Counted from the stretch's first letter, positions 1-7,805 are shown. The stretch is 34,371 nucleotides of DNA from an uncultured Clostridia bacterium (GCA_904420015.1 CAJFTS010000025.1:1-34371); one strand, 5' to 3'. Program-made: numbers and translations. The notes: a model not told the origin generated them from the letters alone.

Positions 1-903
1 GGAGATAACATTGTAAAAGGGAATGCTGTCGTCAATCAGGTAGCTTCGATTGCTTCGCTCATTACCCCGTTTTTGGGCAGCATTTTTTATACCGCATTTG
101 GGATTCAGCCAGTATTCTATGCCGCAGTCGTGTGCTTCTTTGTAACGGCTTTGCTTGAATGCTTTATCCGGTTGGATTACAAAAAGCCCGAACAAAAAAT
201 GGGGATTGGCGCAATCATCAAAGAAGATTTCTCTGTCAGTATGCGCTTTTTGCGCCGGGAACAGCCCGGTATTATGAAGCTTCTTCTGCTGGCAGCGGCC
301 GTGAGCTTGTTTGTAGCGGGCACTGCTGTGGTAGGCTTTCCCTATTTGGTACGCACTGTGTTGGGACTTTCAGCAACCCATTATGGCATTGCGGAAAGTG
401 CAATGGGGGTTGCGTCTATTTTGGGAAGTCTGTGCGTCGTGGTATTTGCGAAAAAGCTGCGGGTGCGCCATCTTGCCATCGTTTTAGTATCCTTTGGGAT
501 CTGCCTCATTCCGTGCGGGATTGCTTTCCTGCTACCGGTAAGTGCTTTTACCCGTTATCTGATTTTACTTGTGATGTTCTGCGCTTGTCAGCTTGGGTGC
601 AGCCTGTTTTCCACCTATGCCATTTCCATCATACAAGGACGGACGCCGGAGCATTTGATGGGCAAGGTGATGTCTTATGTGTTCACCCTTTCCATGTGCG
701 CACAGCCGATAGGACAGATTATGTACGGAACCCTGTTCGATCAATTTGCCGACAGCGCCTATTGGGTACTGATTCCAAGCGGGTTGATGGTGTGTTTGAT
801 CGGGCTGGCCTCCACCGGTTTTTTTACGAAGTTTGAAAAGCAAGCATCTACACTAGTTAAGAAGAAACCATTAGAAGGAGGTGGTGACAAGATGGGAAAT
901 TAG
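1..903 (+). CDS. MFS exporter, C-terminal two thirds (cut by the window edge)
   Basis: The reading frame is open from base 1, so the N-terminus lies outside the window. What remains is very hydrophobic, with about eight membrane segments and a basic loop between the halves (LDYKKPEQK, then SMRFLRREQPGIMK). This is the layout of the 12-TM major facilitator drug/metabolite exporters of the MFS_3 group. It would act in the cytoplasmic membrane as a proton-coupled exporter; the substrate cannot be read from this part. The last codons run through a strong ribosome-site-like stretch (gaaggaggtggtgacaag) and an ATG before stopping at 901-903, as if the 3' end had been joined to the start of another, lost gene. 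The gene is less GC-rich than the genes from about 1.5 kb onward. With the recombinase remnant downstream it is probably cargo of a decayed mobile element. Confidence 0.8.
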   Translation, partial: GDNIVKGNAVVNQVASIASLITPFLGSIFYTAFGIQPVFYAAVVCFFVTALLECFIRLDYKKPEQKMGIGAIIKEDFSVSMRFLRREQPGIMKLLLLAAAVSLFVAGTAVVGFPYLVRTVLGLSATHYGIAESAMGVASILGSLCVVVFAKKLRVRHLAIVLVSFGICLIPCGIAFLLPVSAFTRYLILLVMFCACQLGCSLFSTYAISIIQGRTPEHLMGKVMSYVFTLSMCAQPIGQIMYGTLFDQFADSAYWVLIPSGLMVCLIGLASTGFFTKFEKQASTLVKKKPLEGGGDKMGN

Positions 904-1029
904 CCGTACTGAACTTGGGAGAATCTGGCGGGCAAATTGGAGAAAAGTTATTTGTACGGCTTTCCTCCAATCAAAAAAAGAATTGTCTCAATCTATCCGT
1001 GGTTATGAGACCGGTGATATTCCGGCTGA

Positions 1030-1344
1030 TATCTCATACGCCACGAGACAGAACAGGCGGAGATGGAACAGCTTGCCGCCGTATTGGAACGGGAAATTGA
1101 GGCACAGGCTGGACAGGTTTCGGATGTGAACGCGTTTCTGAAGCTGGTGGACAAATATCTGGATATACAGGAGCTTGATGCAGCTATTCTCAATGAGCTT
1201 GTGAGCAGGATCGTAGTACACAGCCCGGTAAAGGAGAACGGGAGGGAGCAGGTACAGATCGATTTGTACTTAACCTATGTGGGGAAAATCCACATCCCTT
1301 TGAAGATTGGAAGGGAGTCCTTAAACGAATCGGAACCGGCATGA
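1030..1344 (+). pseudogene. Remnant of a large serine recombinase (C-terminal DUF4368 region)
   Basis: The frame encodes about 105 residues matching the C-terminal end of large serine recombinases of clostridial transposons. It starts with a coiled-coil piece (HETEQAEMEQLAAVLEREIE), then VDKYLDIQELDAAILNELV, then RIVVHSPVKENG and QIDLYLTYVGKI, the hallmark end of DUF4368 proteins. The catalytic resolvase domain, the recombinase domain and the zinc ribbon are all missing. An in-frame TGA at 1027-1029 closes the frame upstream, and the first ATG is at 1063 inside the coiled coil. Nothing recognisable links it to the MFS gene in any frame between 904 and 1029. It is therefore a dead fragment rather than a small working protein, marking the end of a former integrated element. 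Family recognition is by pattern only. Confidence 0.75.
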
Positions 1345-1363
1345 CTTAACACGCCGGTTCCGA
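1330..1363. repeat. 11-bp perfect inverted repeat at the recombinase stop codon
   Basis: The arms tcggaaccggc (1330-1340) and gccggttccga (1353-1363) are perfect reverse complements around a 12-base loop that contains the recombinase stop codon. No T-run follows on either strand, so it is a poor intrinsic terminator. It may be a hairpin at the end of the former element or an element-end recognition site. Confidence 0.5.
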
Positions 1364-1535
1364 CCAAAATTCTTGACACGGCTGCCGCCGGCAAGGCTTT
1401 TCACGCTAAAAAATCCAGCCGGATTCCCGGTGGCCTTGGACGATTGTTGGAATGGCCGTCCCCTTTGACCGGAACAAAGGGGATGGGAAGGCATGGGCCT
1501 GCCGTCCCGGCTGCCCGCGCCGGATTGCTTGATTC

Positions 1536-2030
1536 TCAATAAATCCAGGCGGTGGGCAGGAAGAAGAGATAGGGCGCGGTAAAGACGGCCATATAGAGGG
1601 AGAGCTTATGCTTAATCTCGTCAGATAGGTTCATCTTGCGGAAGGTGAGCTTTTTGTTAAAAAGATAGATCAGATACCCGCAAAGGGCCACCACCAGCAG
1701 TACCAGCAGGAAAGCGGGAAAGCTTTCAAAGGGGTTGTTGGACACCGGCCCGGCCACCGCGTCCATCCACCAGCCGTCCGGCCCCAGCATGCACAAAAGC
1801 AAAAGGCCGGATCCGATCAGATCCGCGGCGAATCCCAGCAGGAATGCCTTCCATATCGCTTTTTTATACACAAGGTCCAGCCGTTTGATTTTAAGGAATT
1901 TCCCTCCCACCTGAAACACGATGGTGTCGATCAAGAAGTTCCCGATGATCGCCACAATCCATCCCACCGGATAGACAAGCAGCAGCCAGACCGGGAAGAG
2001 GATGTTATAAAATTTCAATTCCTTTTTCAT
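1536..2030 (-). CDS. Hypothetical membrane protein, about 164 aa
   Basis: The protein has four likely membrane segments: residues about 8-34 (ILFPVWLLLVYPVGWIVAII), 63-84 (AFLLGFAADLIGSGLLLLCM), 106-126 and the C-terminal stretch 148-162. A charged cytoplasmic part lies between them (NKKLTFRKMNLSDEIKHK). It starts at ATG 2030 with AGGAGG six bases upstream on the minus strand. No family with a known function is recognised and there is no catalytic motif. It is a single gene: the mobile-element remnant faces it downstream, and 317 bases without a gene separate it from the S1-domain gene upstream. That it is real rests on the good ribosome site and the membrane-protein composition. Confidence 0.75.
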   Translation of the reverse strand: MKKELKFYNILFPVWLLLVYPVGWIVAIIGNFLIDTIVFQVGGKFLKIKRLDLVYKKAIWKAFLLGFAADLIGSGLLLLCMLGPDGWWMDAVAGPVSNNPFESFPAFLLVLLVVALCGYLIYLFNKKLTFRKMNLSDEIKHKLSLYMAVFTAPYLFFLPTAWIY

Positions 2031-2347
2031 ATAACCTCCTTATTTTGCTTATCGCAAACTCGGTTCACAGAGAAAAGAAGCAGACGATGTACGGCAGGCC
2101 GCTGGGCCTAGGGATTGCGAGCCCGCCCCGCCTCAGTTAAGACGGCGGCGGCTAGGCCCAGGCTGGCCCTAGCCTTCCGGAACATGGGAAGGATCGCCTC
2201 ACGGGCCCGTCCGAAGCCGGCTGGGGAAAAGAGGGGAGGGGATCGCATCGGCTTTTTCACGGGTTGTTTTTCTCAGTATAGCAAAAAAAAGCGAAAAGGA
2301 AAAGCCTCGTGCCATTATGCACGAGGCTTTGACCCGATCAGATTTGG
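2031..2347. other. Gene-free GC-rich stretch with a long-range hairpin
   Basis: No supported gene lies here. It contains a 10-base inverted repeat (ctgggcctag at 2102-2111, ctaggcccag at 2152-2161) enclosing about 40 GC-rich bases. A related ctggccctagcc follows directly. Next to the membrane-protein ribosome site there is a small repeat, tttgc/gcaaa (2044-2058). On the minus strand the stretch would be the promoter and leader region of the membrane-protein gene. No promoter boxes are convincing. Confidence 0.5.
2301..2330 (-). terminator. Intrinsic terminator of the S1-domain gene
   Basis: Perfect 12-base arms aaagcctcgtgc and gcacgaggcttt flank a 6-base loop, 17 bases past the stop codon. 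Read on the minus strand, the hairpin is followed by tccttttcgc and a run of eight T. Confidence 0.85.
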
Positions 2348-3271
2348 TTATGCAAAGACCGATTCGATCACCCGTGAACAGCTTTCCGGTGAATACTGCC
2401 ATCGGTCCATGTGGTCGCCGTCGAAAAAGTACCGGGGATTCTCCGCAAGGACGCAGGCGTCGAAGGAATCGATGATAATCAGCTTCACCTTCATCCGGTC
2501 GGGGATCAGGCTTTTGATAAAGACGCTGGCCTGCTGGCCAACGTATACGTCCTCCCGCGGTTCCGCCAGCCCTGCCAGATTGGGGGAAAGTTCGACGAAA
2601 ACCCCGTAGCTTTCCACACTGCGGATGGTGCCCGCCACCGTCTGCCCTTGCTCGAAAAGGGCGGCGTTTTCCTCCCAGGTTCCCAGCAGTTCCTTGTGGG
2701 AAAGGGTTATCCTGCCGCCTTCTTCCACACTTTTGACCACCGCCCGGATATCCATGCCGGTTTGGAACCGGTCCCGGGGATGGGAGATGCGGGAAACCGA
2801 AATGGAGTCGATGGGAAGGAGGGAAGGCAGGCCGCAGCCGATGTCCGCAAAGGCGCCGAAGGGCTCAAGATGGGTGACCCGGGCATCGATGACGTCGCCT
2901 GGGGTTAGACTGGTTATGTAAGCCTCTAAGCACGCCTTCTGTACCGTGCGCCGGGACAGAAGGGCGTATTCTCCCTTTTCGTCGTTGGAAAACCCGGTCA
3001 CGGTAAAGCAGACAGGTTTTCCTACCCGTGAAATGATGGCAATGTCCCGCAAATTTCCTTCCTCGATGCCGATGGCTCCTTCCAAACGGGGGATCATCCC
3101 CCGCATGCATCCCAGATCCACCCAGAGATTGTGGGCGCTGTCGCATAAAACTGCCTTGGCTTCTAAAATACGCTGTTCCGCAATGGCGTCGGACAATGCG
3201 GCGCGGCTGCGGGTGCGGGACTTGTTTTCCGGGGTGTTGAGAAGATAGCCTTCCGGTTTGAATGTGTTCAC
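2348..3271 (-). CDS. S1-domain RNA-binding protein, ribosomal protein S1-like
   Basis: A 307-residue protein built of S1/OB-fold units: a degenerate one at about residues 30-108, a clear one at about 122-195 (GDVIDARVTHLEPFGAFADI ... GRITLSHKELLGTW), and a third at about 207-270 (GQTVAGTIRSVESYGVFVEL). Such proteins bind single-stranded RNA and, in Gram-positive bacteria, act around translation or RNA turnover; the exact role is not readable. The start chosen is GTG 3271, because gggagg lies 11 bases upstream; the frame stays open to 3418 but without a ribosome site. A three-codon frame (ATG AAA ACG TGA) sits between the ribosome site and the GTG, its stop overlapping the start. Alternatives are an ATG at 3319 or at 3418. 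Confidence 0.88.
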   Translation of the reverse strand: MNTFKPEGYLLNTPENKSRTRSRAALSDAIAEQRILEAKAVLCDSAHNLWVDLGCMRGMIPRLEGAIGIEEGNLRDIAIISRVGKPVCFTVTGFSNDEKGEYALLSRRTVQKACLEAYITSLTPGDVIDARVTHLEPFGAFADIGCGLPSLLPIDSISVSRISHPRDRFQTGMDIRAVVKSVEEGGRITLSHKELLGTWEENAALFEQGQTVAGTIRSVESYGVFVELSPNLAGLAEPREDVYVGQQASVFIKSLIPDRMKVKLIIIDSFDACVLAENPRYFFDGDHMDRWQYSPESCSRVIESVFA

Positions 3272-3447
3272 GTTTTCATATGCCTCCCTTTTTTTACGCT
3301 GGACGCCCTCCTTTGGCATGTATCCCTGCCGCTTGCGATGCGCCGGCTGGGCTGAAGGGTCTCTCCTGTCGTCAAGATGCCGCTGTACCGTTTGCTGTAA
3401 CAAGGTGCCTTCAGCCAATATCTATGCGGGCCCCCACCCGGCTATTC

Positions 3448-3485
3448 CAAAAAAAGAAAGGGCCCGCAGCGAAAGCGCTGCGGGC
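3448..3485 (-). terminator. Intrinsic terminator of the small unknown gene
   Basis: Perfect 10-base arms gcccgcagcg (3462-3471) and cgctgcgggc (3476-3485) close an aaag tetraloop. On the minus strand the hairpin is followed by cctttctttttttgg. It separates the 131-aa gene from the S1-domain gene, so the latter needs its own promoter in 3272-3447. Confidence 0.9.
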
Positions 3486-3502
3486 AAGAATCGACCGATT
3501 CA

Positions 3503-3898
3503 TTAGGATATGCGCACCTGCTTGACTCCATGGCCGCCCTGGCTGTAGATCAGGTTGCTGGCAAGCTTAACGCAGTCGTCGTCCACCTCTACGGTAAGAA
3601 TGGTGTTTTGCCGCAAGGCCGGTTCGTATTCCTTTGGGTTAACCGAACGATAGGGATGGAACGCGCTGGACAGGTCGCCGGCCGAGCCGTAGGAGGACAT
3701 CAGCGGGATGGGGGCGATGGAAACGTCGTCGTTGATGGGGAAAACCATGGTCACGTCCCCCATACGCACGTCGTGAATTTCCTCGCGGGAGTTAAGCCGT
3801 ACCGCGTGCACGTCGTTGATGCGGTAGCGGATCAAGCGGGCCGCCGTCTCGGCGGAATCGATATTTTCAAATTCTGCAATCACTCGGGTACTCATCAT
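3503..3898 (-). CDS. Small conserved-looking protein of unknown function, 131 aa
   Basis: A soluble protein beginning MMSTRVIAEFENIDSAETAARLIRYRI. The opening beta-strand/helix pattern, with an AE/DSAETAARLIR helix and a C-terminal strand-helix-strand (ILTVEVDDDCVKLASNLIYS, then GVKQVRI), suggests two ferredoxin-like halves. This resembles general-stress-protein or flavin-independent regulatory folds that change conformation by helix packing. There are no catalytic or metal-binding motifs, no signal peptide and no membrane segment. The ribosome site aaaggtgg lies seven bases before the first of two tandem ATGs. It is a single gene with its own terminator; no promoter is obvious upstream. Function unknown. 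Confidence 0.7.
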   Translation of the reverse strand: MMSTRVIAEFENIDSAETAARLIRYRINDVHAVRLNSREEIHDVRMGDVTMVFPINDDVSIAPIPLMSSYGSAGDLSSAFHPYRSVNPKEYEPALRQNTILTVEVDDDCVKLASNLIYSQGGHGVKQVRIS

Positions 3899-4245
3899 AC
3901 TGCCACCTTTAACGTTTTGTTCTTTTCTATTTTGTCCGAGCCAAAGAGCGGTATCCCTGAAAATGTGTGGAAGGAAAAATATTTGTAACTATTTTCCAGT
4001 TTTGATTCCAGACAGCCCGGGTTTCTGTCAAAGCTTCCGGAATATATCCCCCTGCGAAGGGGCGCGGTAAAGGCGGCGCGACAAAAAGCCTCTGGCTTTT
4101 TGTCTATATTGTGGTATAATAGCCCTGCTGCGGTGGTAAGGCAGGCTTAAAAAAGGCCCGTCTGCCGGCCTGTCCCGATGGGGAAGGGTTTCGCGGCAGA
4201 TCGGGCTTTGATCGAAAAAATGAACGTTGGAAAGGGGACGGCGGT
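3899..4245. other. Divergent intergenic region between the 131-aa gene and DUF951
   Basis: There is no gene. It holds a small A/T-flanked hairpin (caaaaagcc/ggctttttg, 4082-4102), an extended -10 promoter for the plus-strand run, and a DUF951 leader. The leader can fold as an imperfect stem, cccgtctgccg (about 4157) with cggcagatcggg (about 4194-4205). No known riboswitch consensus is recognised. Confidence 0.5.
4112..4120 (+). promoter_or_regulatory. Extended -10 promoter of the DUF951-prfA run
   Basis: tgg followed by tataat (4115-4120) makes a TGN-TATAAT extended -10. The -35 position 17 bases up (ctggct) is poor, as expected for extended -10 promoters. Transcription would start near 4127, giving a leader of about 120 bases. 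Confidence 0.55.
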
Positions 4246-4455
4246 ATGAACGTCAACGTTGGGGACACGCTGGAAATGAAGAAGAAGCATCCTTGCGGCG
4301 GCAGCCGCTTCCTGGTGCTGCGGTCAGGGATGGATTTTCGCATCCGCTGTCTGACCTGCGGCCATGAGGTTATGGTGCCCCGGGTTAAGGCGGAGCGCAA
4401 CATCAAAAAGATCATTCCGGCCCCGTCCCACGGAAACGGGAACGGGCCGCTTTAG
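4246..4455 (+). CDS. DUF951 family small zinc-ribbon-like protein
   Basis: A 69-residue protein with the DUF951 signature: a basic HPCG near residue 15-18, a hydrophobic FLVLRSGMDFRI, then RCLTCGHEVMVPR at 34-46. Cys17, Cys35 and Cys38, with His15 or His40, could hold a zinc ion. DUF951 proteins (B. subtilis YyzM-like) are conserved in Firmicutes but have no settled function. The start is ATG 4246 with ggaaagggga about ten bases upstream. It lies 48 bases ahead of prfA on the same strand and is probably cotranscribed with it from the promoter at 4112-4120. The tail after residue 55 (PAPSHGNGNGPL) is low-complexity. Confidence 0.88.
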   Translation: MNVNVGDTLEMKKKHPCGGSRFLVLRSGMDFRIRCLTCGHEVMVPRVKAERNIKKIIPAPSHGNGNGPL

Positions 4456-4503
4456 TGCGGGAGAACCGGAATCCATTCATTATTGAGTAGCGGAGTGAAA
4501 GCC

Positions 4504-5580
4504 ATGTTTGACAGACTCGAGGAAGTCGAAAAGAGATATGAGGAAATCTCCCAGCGGCTGTATGACCCCCAGGTGATCGCCGATCAGGAGGAATACAAGA
4601 AGCTTATGCGCGAGCATAAGCAGCTGACGCCCATTGTGGAGAAATACCGGGAATACAGGAAGGCCAGTGAGAACGGCGCCCAAGCCAAGGCGATGATGGC
4701 CGACGGGACATTGGAGAAGGAGCTTAGAGAGCTGGCGGAAGAGGAATGGGCCCAGTCCAAGGAGGATATGGAGCGCATTGCCGAGGAGCTGAAGGTGCTG
4801 CTGCTTCCCCACGATCCCAACGATGACAAAAACGTGATTGTGGAGATCCGCGGCGGCGCCGGCGGAGAGGAAGCGGCCTTGTTCAGCGCCGCGCTGTTCC
4901 GGATGTACGGCATGTACGCCGAGCAGCGGGGCTGGAAAACAGAGGTCATCAGCGCCAATGAAACCGAGCTTGGCGGCTATAAGGAAATCAGCTTTTTGAT
5001 TTCCGGCGAGGGCGCCTATTCCAGGCTGAAGTTTGAAAGCGGCGTCCACCGGGTCCAGCGGGTGCCGGAAACCGAATCCCAGGGCCGTATCCATACCTCC
5101 ACCGTGACGGTGGCCGTGCTGCCGGAGGCGGAGGATGTGGAGGTGGATCTGAACCCCGCCGAGCTGCAGATCGATACCTTCCGGGCTTCGGGCGCCGGCG
5201 GGCAGCACATCAACAAGACCGAATCCGCCATCCGCATCACCCATCTGCCCACCGGGATTGTGGTGGAATGCCAGGATGAGCGCAGCCAGTATAAGAATAA
5301 GGACAAGGCGCTCAAGCTCATCAAGGCCAAGATCCTTGACGGCAAGCGTGCCGAGCAGGAGAATGCCATTGCCGCCGAGCGCAAGGCGCAGGTAGGCACC
5401 GGCGACCGGTCCGAGCGCATCCGCACCTATAACTATCCCCAAAGCCGCATCACCGACCACCGCATCGGCCTGACGCTCTATAAGCTGGAGAATGCGCTCA
5501 ACGGCGATCTTGACGAGGTAATCGACGCCCTCATCACCGCCGACCGGGCGGAAAAGCTCAAAGCGTCCGGTGAGGAGTAA
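4504..5580 (+). CDS. prfA: Peptide chain release factor 1
   Basis: A full-length 358-residue class I release factor, which recognises UAA and UAG in the ribosomal A site and triggers release of the finished peptide. The sequence shows the acidic helical N-terminal domain, the core RGGAGGEEA, the codon-recognition loop in [17 protein letters not shown] (tripeptide P-E-T), and the universal catalytic GGQ in [15 protein letters not shown]. The ending [17 protein letters not shown] is typical. The start is ATG 4504, seven bases after ggagtg; the frame is open slightly further upstream without a ribosome site. The Sua5-type gene starts four bases after the stop and its ribosome site lies within the last prfA codons, so the two are cotranscribed. 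No prmC methyltransferase gene is next to it here, although prmC often neighbours prfA. Confidence 0.97.
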   Translation: MFDRLEEVEKRYEEISQRLYDPQVIADQEEYKKLMREHKQLTPIVEKYREYRKASENGAQAKAMMADGTLEKELRELAEEEWAQSKEDMERIAEELKVLLLPHDPNDDKNVIVEIRGGAGGEEAALFSAALFRMYGMYAEQRGWKTEVISANETELGGYKEISFLISGEGAYSRLKFESGVHRVQRVPETESQGRIHTSTVTVAVLPEAEDVEVDLNPAELQIDTFRASGAGGQHINKTESAIRITHLPTGIVVECQDERSQYKNKDKALKLIKAKILDGKRAEQENAIAAERKAQVGTGDRSERIRTYNYPQSRITDHRIGLTLYKLENALNGDLDEVIDALITADRAEKLKASGEE

Positions 5581-5584
5581 GGAA

Positions 5585-6616
5585 ATGCAAACCAAATTGC
5601 TGGCCGTAAAGACGGTACGGAAAGAGGATGAGGGGATTATGGCCGCCGCCGAACTGCTAAAGGCGGGCGGCTTGGTGGCTATCCCTACCGAAACGGTATA
5701 CGGCCTGGCGGCGAACGCTCTCGACGGCAGGGCGGTGCGCCGCATCTTTGCGGCGAAGGGCCGGCCGCAGGATAATCCGTTGATTGTCCACATCGCAAAG
5801 AGGGAAACCCTTGAAAGCCTGGTGACCAAGGTGCCGCCTTCGGCCGTGACGCTGGCCGACCGGTTCTGGCCGGGGCCGCTTACCATGATTTTACCCAAGG
5901 CCGCCTGTATTCCCGACGAGGTTTCCGCCGGCCTTGATACGGTAGCGGTGCGCTTCCCCTCCCATCTGGTTGCCCGGGCAATCATCGACGCCAGCGGCCT
6001 TCCGCTGGCCGCCCCTTCCGCCAATACCTCCGGCCGCCCCAGCCCGACCCGGGCCGAGCATGTCCTTCACGACCTGGACGGCCGGATCGATGCGGTGGTG
6101 GACGGGGGCGCATGCGGCGTGGGGGTGGAATCCACGGTCGTTTCCTTGGCGGGCGGTTGCCCGAGGCTGCTGCGGCCGGGCGGAATTACCTATGAGCAGC
6201 TGCAGGCGGCCGTCGGCCCGGTTGAGATGGATCCCGCCGTCACCCATGCCCTTGCAAAAAATGCGGTGGCCGCTTCTCCGGGCATGAAGTACCAGCATTA
6301 TTCCCCGAAAGCCAGGGTGGTTATTCTCAAGGGTAGCGGGGAAGACTATATCCGGTATGTAAACGATCACAAGCAGGAGGGGACGGTGGCTTTGTGCTTC
6401 GACGAGGACGCCGCTTCTCTCCAGGTGCCGGCGGTGCCCTTCGGCTCTCAAACCGATGCCGAGGAGCAGGCGCAGCGGCTCTTTGACGCGCTGCGCCGGA
6501 TCGACGGCATGGGCGCGTCGCTGGCCTTCGCCCGCTGCCCGGATCAGACCGGCGTAGGGTTGGCCGTATTTAACCGGCTGATCCGCGCCGCCGCATTCGA
6601 GGTGGTGGAATTGTGA
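5585..6616 (+). CDS. sua5: L-threonylcarbamoyladenylate synthase, Sua5 type
   Basis: Makes threonylcarbamoyl-AMP from threonine, bicarbonate and ATP, the first step of the t6A37 modification of ANN-decoding tRNAs. The N-terminal YrdC-like domain shows AIPTETVYGLAANA, FAAKGRPQDNPL, WPGPLT and SANTSGRPSPT. The linker SPGMKYQHYSPKA and a C-terminal Rossmann-like Sua5 domain (about residues 235-343) make it the long Sua5 form (343 aa, like B. subtilis YwlC) rather than the short TsaC form. The start is ATG 5585; gaggag lies in the last prfA codons, overlapping its stop region. The longer frame from GTG 5570 would overlap prfA by 11 bases and lacks a ribosome site. The stop overlaps the GTG start of coaE. 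The other t6A genes (tsaB, tsaD, tsaE) are not in the window. Confidence 0.95.
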   Translation: MQTKLLAVKTVRKEDEGIMAAAELLKAGGLVAIPTETVYGLAANALDGRAVRRIFAAKGRPQDNPLIVHIAKRETLESLVTKVPPSAVTLADRFWPGPLTMILPKAACIPDEVSAGLDTVAVRFPSHLVARAIIDASGLPLAAPSANTSGRPSPTRAEHVLHDLDGRIDAVVDGGACGVGVESTVVSLAGGCPRLLRPGGITYEQLQAAVGPVEMDPAVTHALAKNAVAASPGMKYQHYSPKARVVILKGSGEDYIRYVNDHKQEGTVALCFDEDAASLQVPAVPFGSQTDAEEQAQRLFDALRRIDGMGASLAFARCPDQTGVGLAVFNRLIRAAAFEVVEL

Positions 6617-7224
6617 AGCCGTGTATACTGGGGCTGACCGGCCCCACCGGAGCGGGGAAAAGCACCTTTTCCCACGCCCTGTGCAGACTGGGTTTTGCAT
6701 CGGTGGACGCCGACCGGATGGCGCGGGAGGTAATGGAGCCGGGGTCGCCTCTGCTTTTGGAGCTGGCCGACCGGTTCGGCGGGCAGATCCTCCGCGCGGA
6801 CGGGTCCTTGGACCGCAAGGCGCTGGCGGCGCGGGCCTTTGCCACCAAGGAGGGCTCCGCGGCCCTCAACGCCATTACCCATCCGGCCATCTGCCGCAGG
6901 GCGGAGAGCCGGATGAAGGCGTTGGCGGCGGCCGGGCACACGTTTTTGCTGTTCGACGCCCCCCTTCTTTTTGAGAGCGGGGCGGACCGGCTCTGCGACG
7001 TCACCGCCTGTGTGGTTGCCGACGAGGATACCCGGCTGAGAAGAATCCTTGCGCGGGATTCCATCAGCAGGGAGGAGGCGCGGCTGCGTATGTCCGCCCA
7101 GCCTCCCGTCTCCTTTTATACCGACCGGTGCGATTATGTCATTGAGAACAACGGCGGTCCCGGCCGGTTACAAGAGCAGGCACAGGCGCTGATGGAAACA
7201 CTTCGCAGGAGGATGACCGGATGA
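6613..7224 (+). CDS. coaE: Dephospho-CoA kinase
   Basis: Catalyses the last step of coenzyme A synthesis, ATP-dependent phosphorylation of the 3'-hydroxyl of dephospho-CoA. The 203-residue protein has the P-loop GPTGAGKST (residues 10-18), DADRMAREV, the ITHPAI motif, and FDAPLLFESG with its conserved substrate-binding residues, followed by the LID-like region RLRRILARDSISREEARLRM. The length fits the family. It starts at GTG 6613, which overlaps the TGA of the Sua5 gene (GTGA), and its own TGA overlaps the next ATG (ATGA), so the three genes look translationally coupled. In E. coli-type enzymes the basic tail is longer; here it ends RRRMTG. Confidence 0.95.
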   Translation: MKPCILGLTGPTGAGKSTFSHALCRLGFASVDADRMAREVMEPGSPLLLELADRFGGQILRADGSLDRKALAARAFATKEGSAALNAITHPAICRRAESRMKALAAAGHTFLLFDAPLLFESGADRLCDVTACVVADEDTRLRRILARDSISREEARLRMSAQPPVSFYTDRCDYVIENNGGPGRLQEQAQALMETLRRRMTG

Positions 7225-7805
7225 AGGGCAAAAAGATACTGCTGGGGATTGTAGTCGGTATCTTGGCGCTGGCGGCAGCGGTGCAGGTGCTGCGGTTCGG
7301 CTATAACCAGTTTATGTACAGCTCCTATCCAAGACCGGAGGAATACCAGGCGATGGTGATCCAGGCAAGCGGGGACACCGGCGTGGACGAGGCCCTCATC
7401 TATGCGGTCATCCGCACCGAGAGCGGCTTTCGTCCCCAGGTGGAATCCCACGCGGGCGCCATCGGCCTGATGCAGATTACCCCCGCCACCTTCGATTGGA
7501 TCCGGTTTATGACCGGATGGGACGAGCCGCTGACCTACGAGGATCTGAACGATCCGGCGGTGAACATCCGCTACGGCACCCAGCTTCTTTCCATCCTGCT
7601 GACCGAGTTTGAAACCCAGGACGAGGCGTTGGCCGCCTATAACGCCGGCCGCAGCCGGGTCAATCAATGGCTCAAGGACGAGCAGTATTCACAGGACGGA
7701 GAGACCCTGTCCTACATTCCCATTGAAGAGACGCGCAATTATGTAAAGAAGGTAGAGGACGCCAGGCAAATGTACCAGCGCCTCTATTATGATGCCGACC
7801 AATAA
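7221..7805 (+). CDS. Membrane-anchored lytic transglycosylase (SLT fold)
   Basis: A 194-residue protein with one N-terminal membrane segment (residues about 5-23, after MKGKK) and an external SLT/lysozyme-like domain, which cleaves peptidoglycan glycan strands to form 1,6-anhydro ends. The catalytic glutamate is Glu67 in YAVIRTESGF; the family motifs GAIGLMQITPATF (about 79-91) and LAAYNAGRSRVNQW follow. The ending IEETRNYVKKVEDARQMY matches soluble lytic transglycosylase domains. There is no lipobox, so it is held as an uncleaved signal anchor. The ATG overlaps the coaE stop. A coaE-transglycosylase pair is a familiar arrangement in clostridia; in spore formers such enzymes can serve vegetative wall turnover or spore processes, which cannot be separated here. 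Confidence 0.93.
   Translation: MKGKKILLGIVVGILALAAAVQVLRFGYNQFMYSSYPRPEEYQAMVIQASGDTGVDEALIYAVIRTESGFRPQVESHAGAIGLMQITPATFDWIRFMTGWDEPLTYEDLNDPAVNIRYGTQLLSILLTEFETQDEALAAYNAGRSRVNQWLKDEQYSQDGETLSYIPIEETRNYVKKVEDARQMYQRLYYDADQ

Noticed and set aside
881-1129. 82-codon frame between the MFS gene and the recombinase remnant
   Set aside because: It starts inside the MFS gene in another frame and overlaps the recombinase remnant; the composition is that of non-coding sequence.
1321-1539. 72-codon minus-strand frame in the junction region
   Set aside because: It overlaps the stop of the membrane-protein gene and the inverted repeat, with no ribosome site.
3290-3400. Possible glycine or cobalamin riboswitch ahead of the S1-domain gene (ggagagaccc, gggataca, gccaaagg on the minus strand)
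   Set aside because: Short pieces resemble the glycine aptamer or the B12 box, but the closing stems and the remaining conserved segments are missing.
4480-6024. 514-codon minus-strand open frame across prfA and the Sua5-type gene
   Set aside because: It is a shadow of two unmistakable plus-strand genes in GC-rich DNA: low-complexity residues, no ribosome site, no family resemblance.
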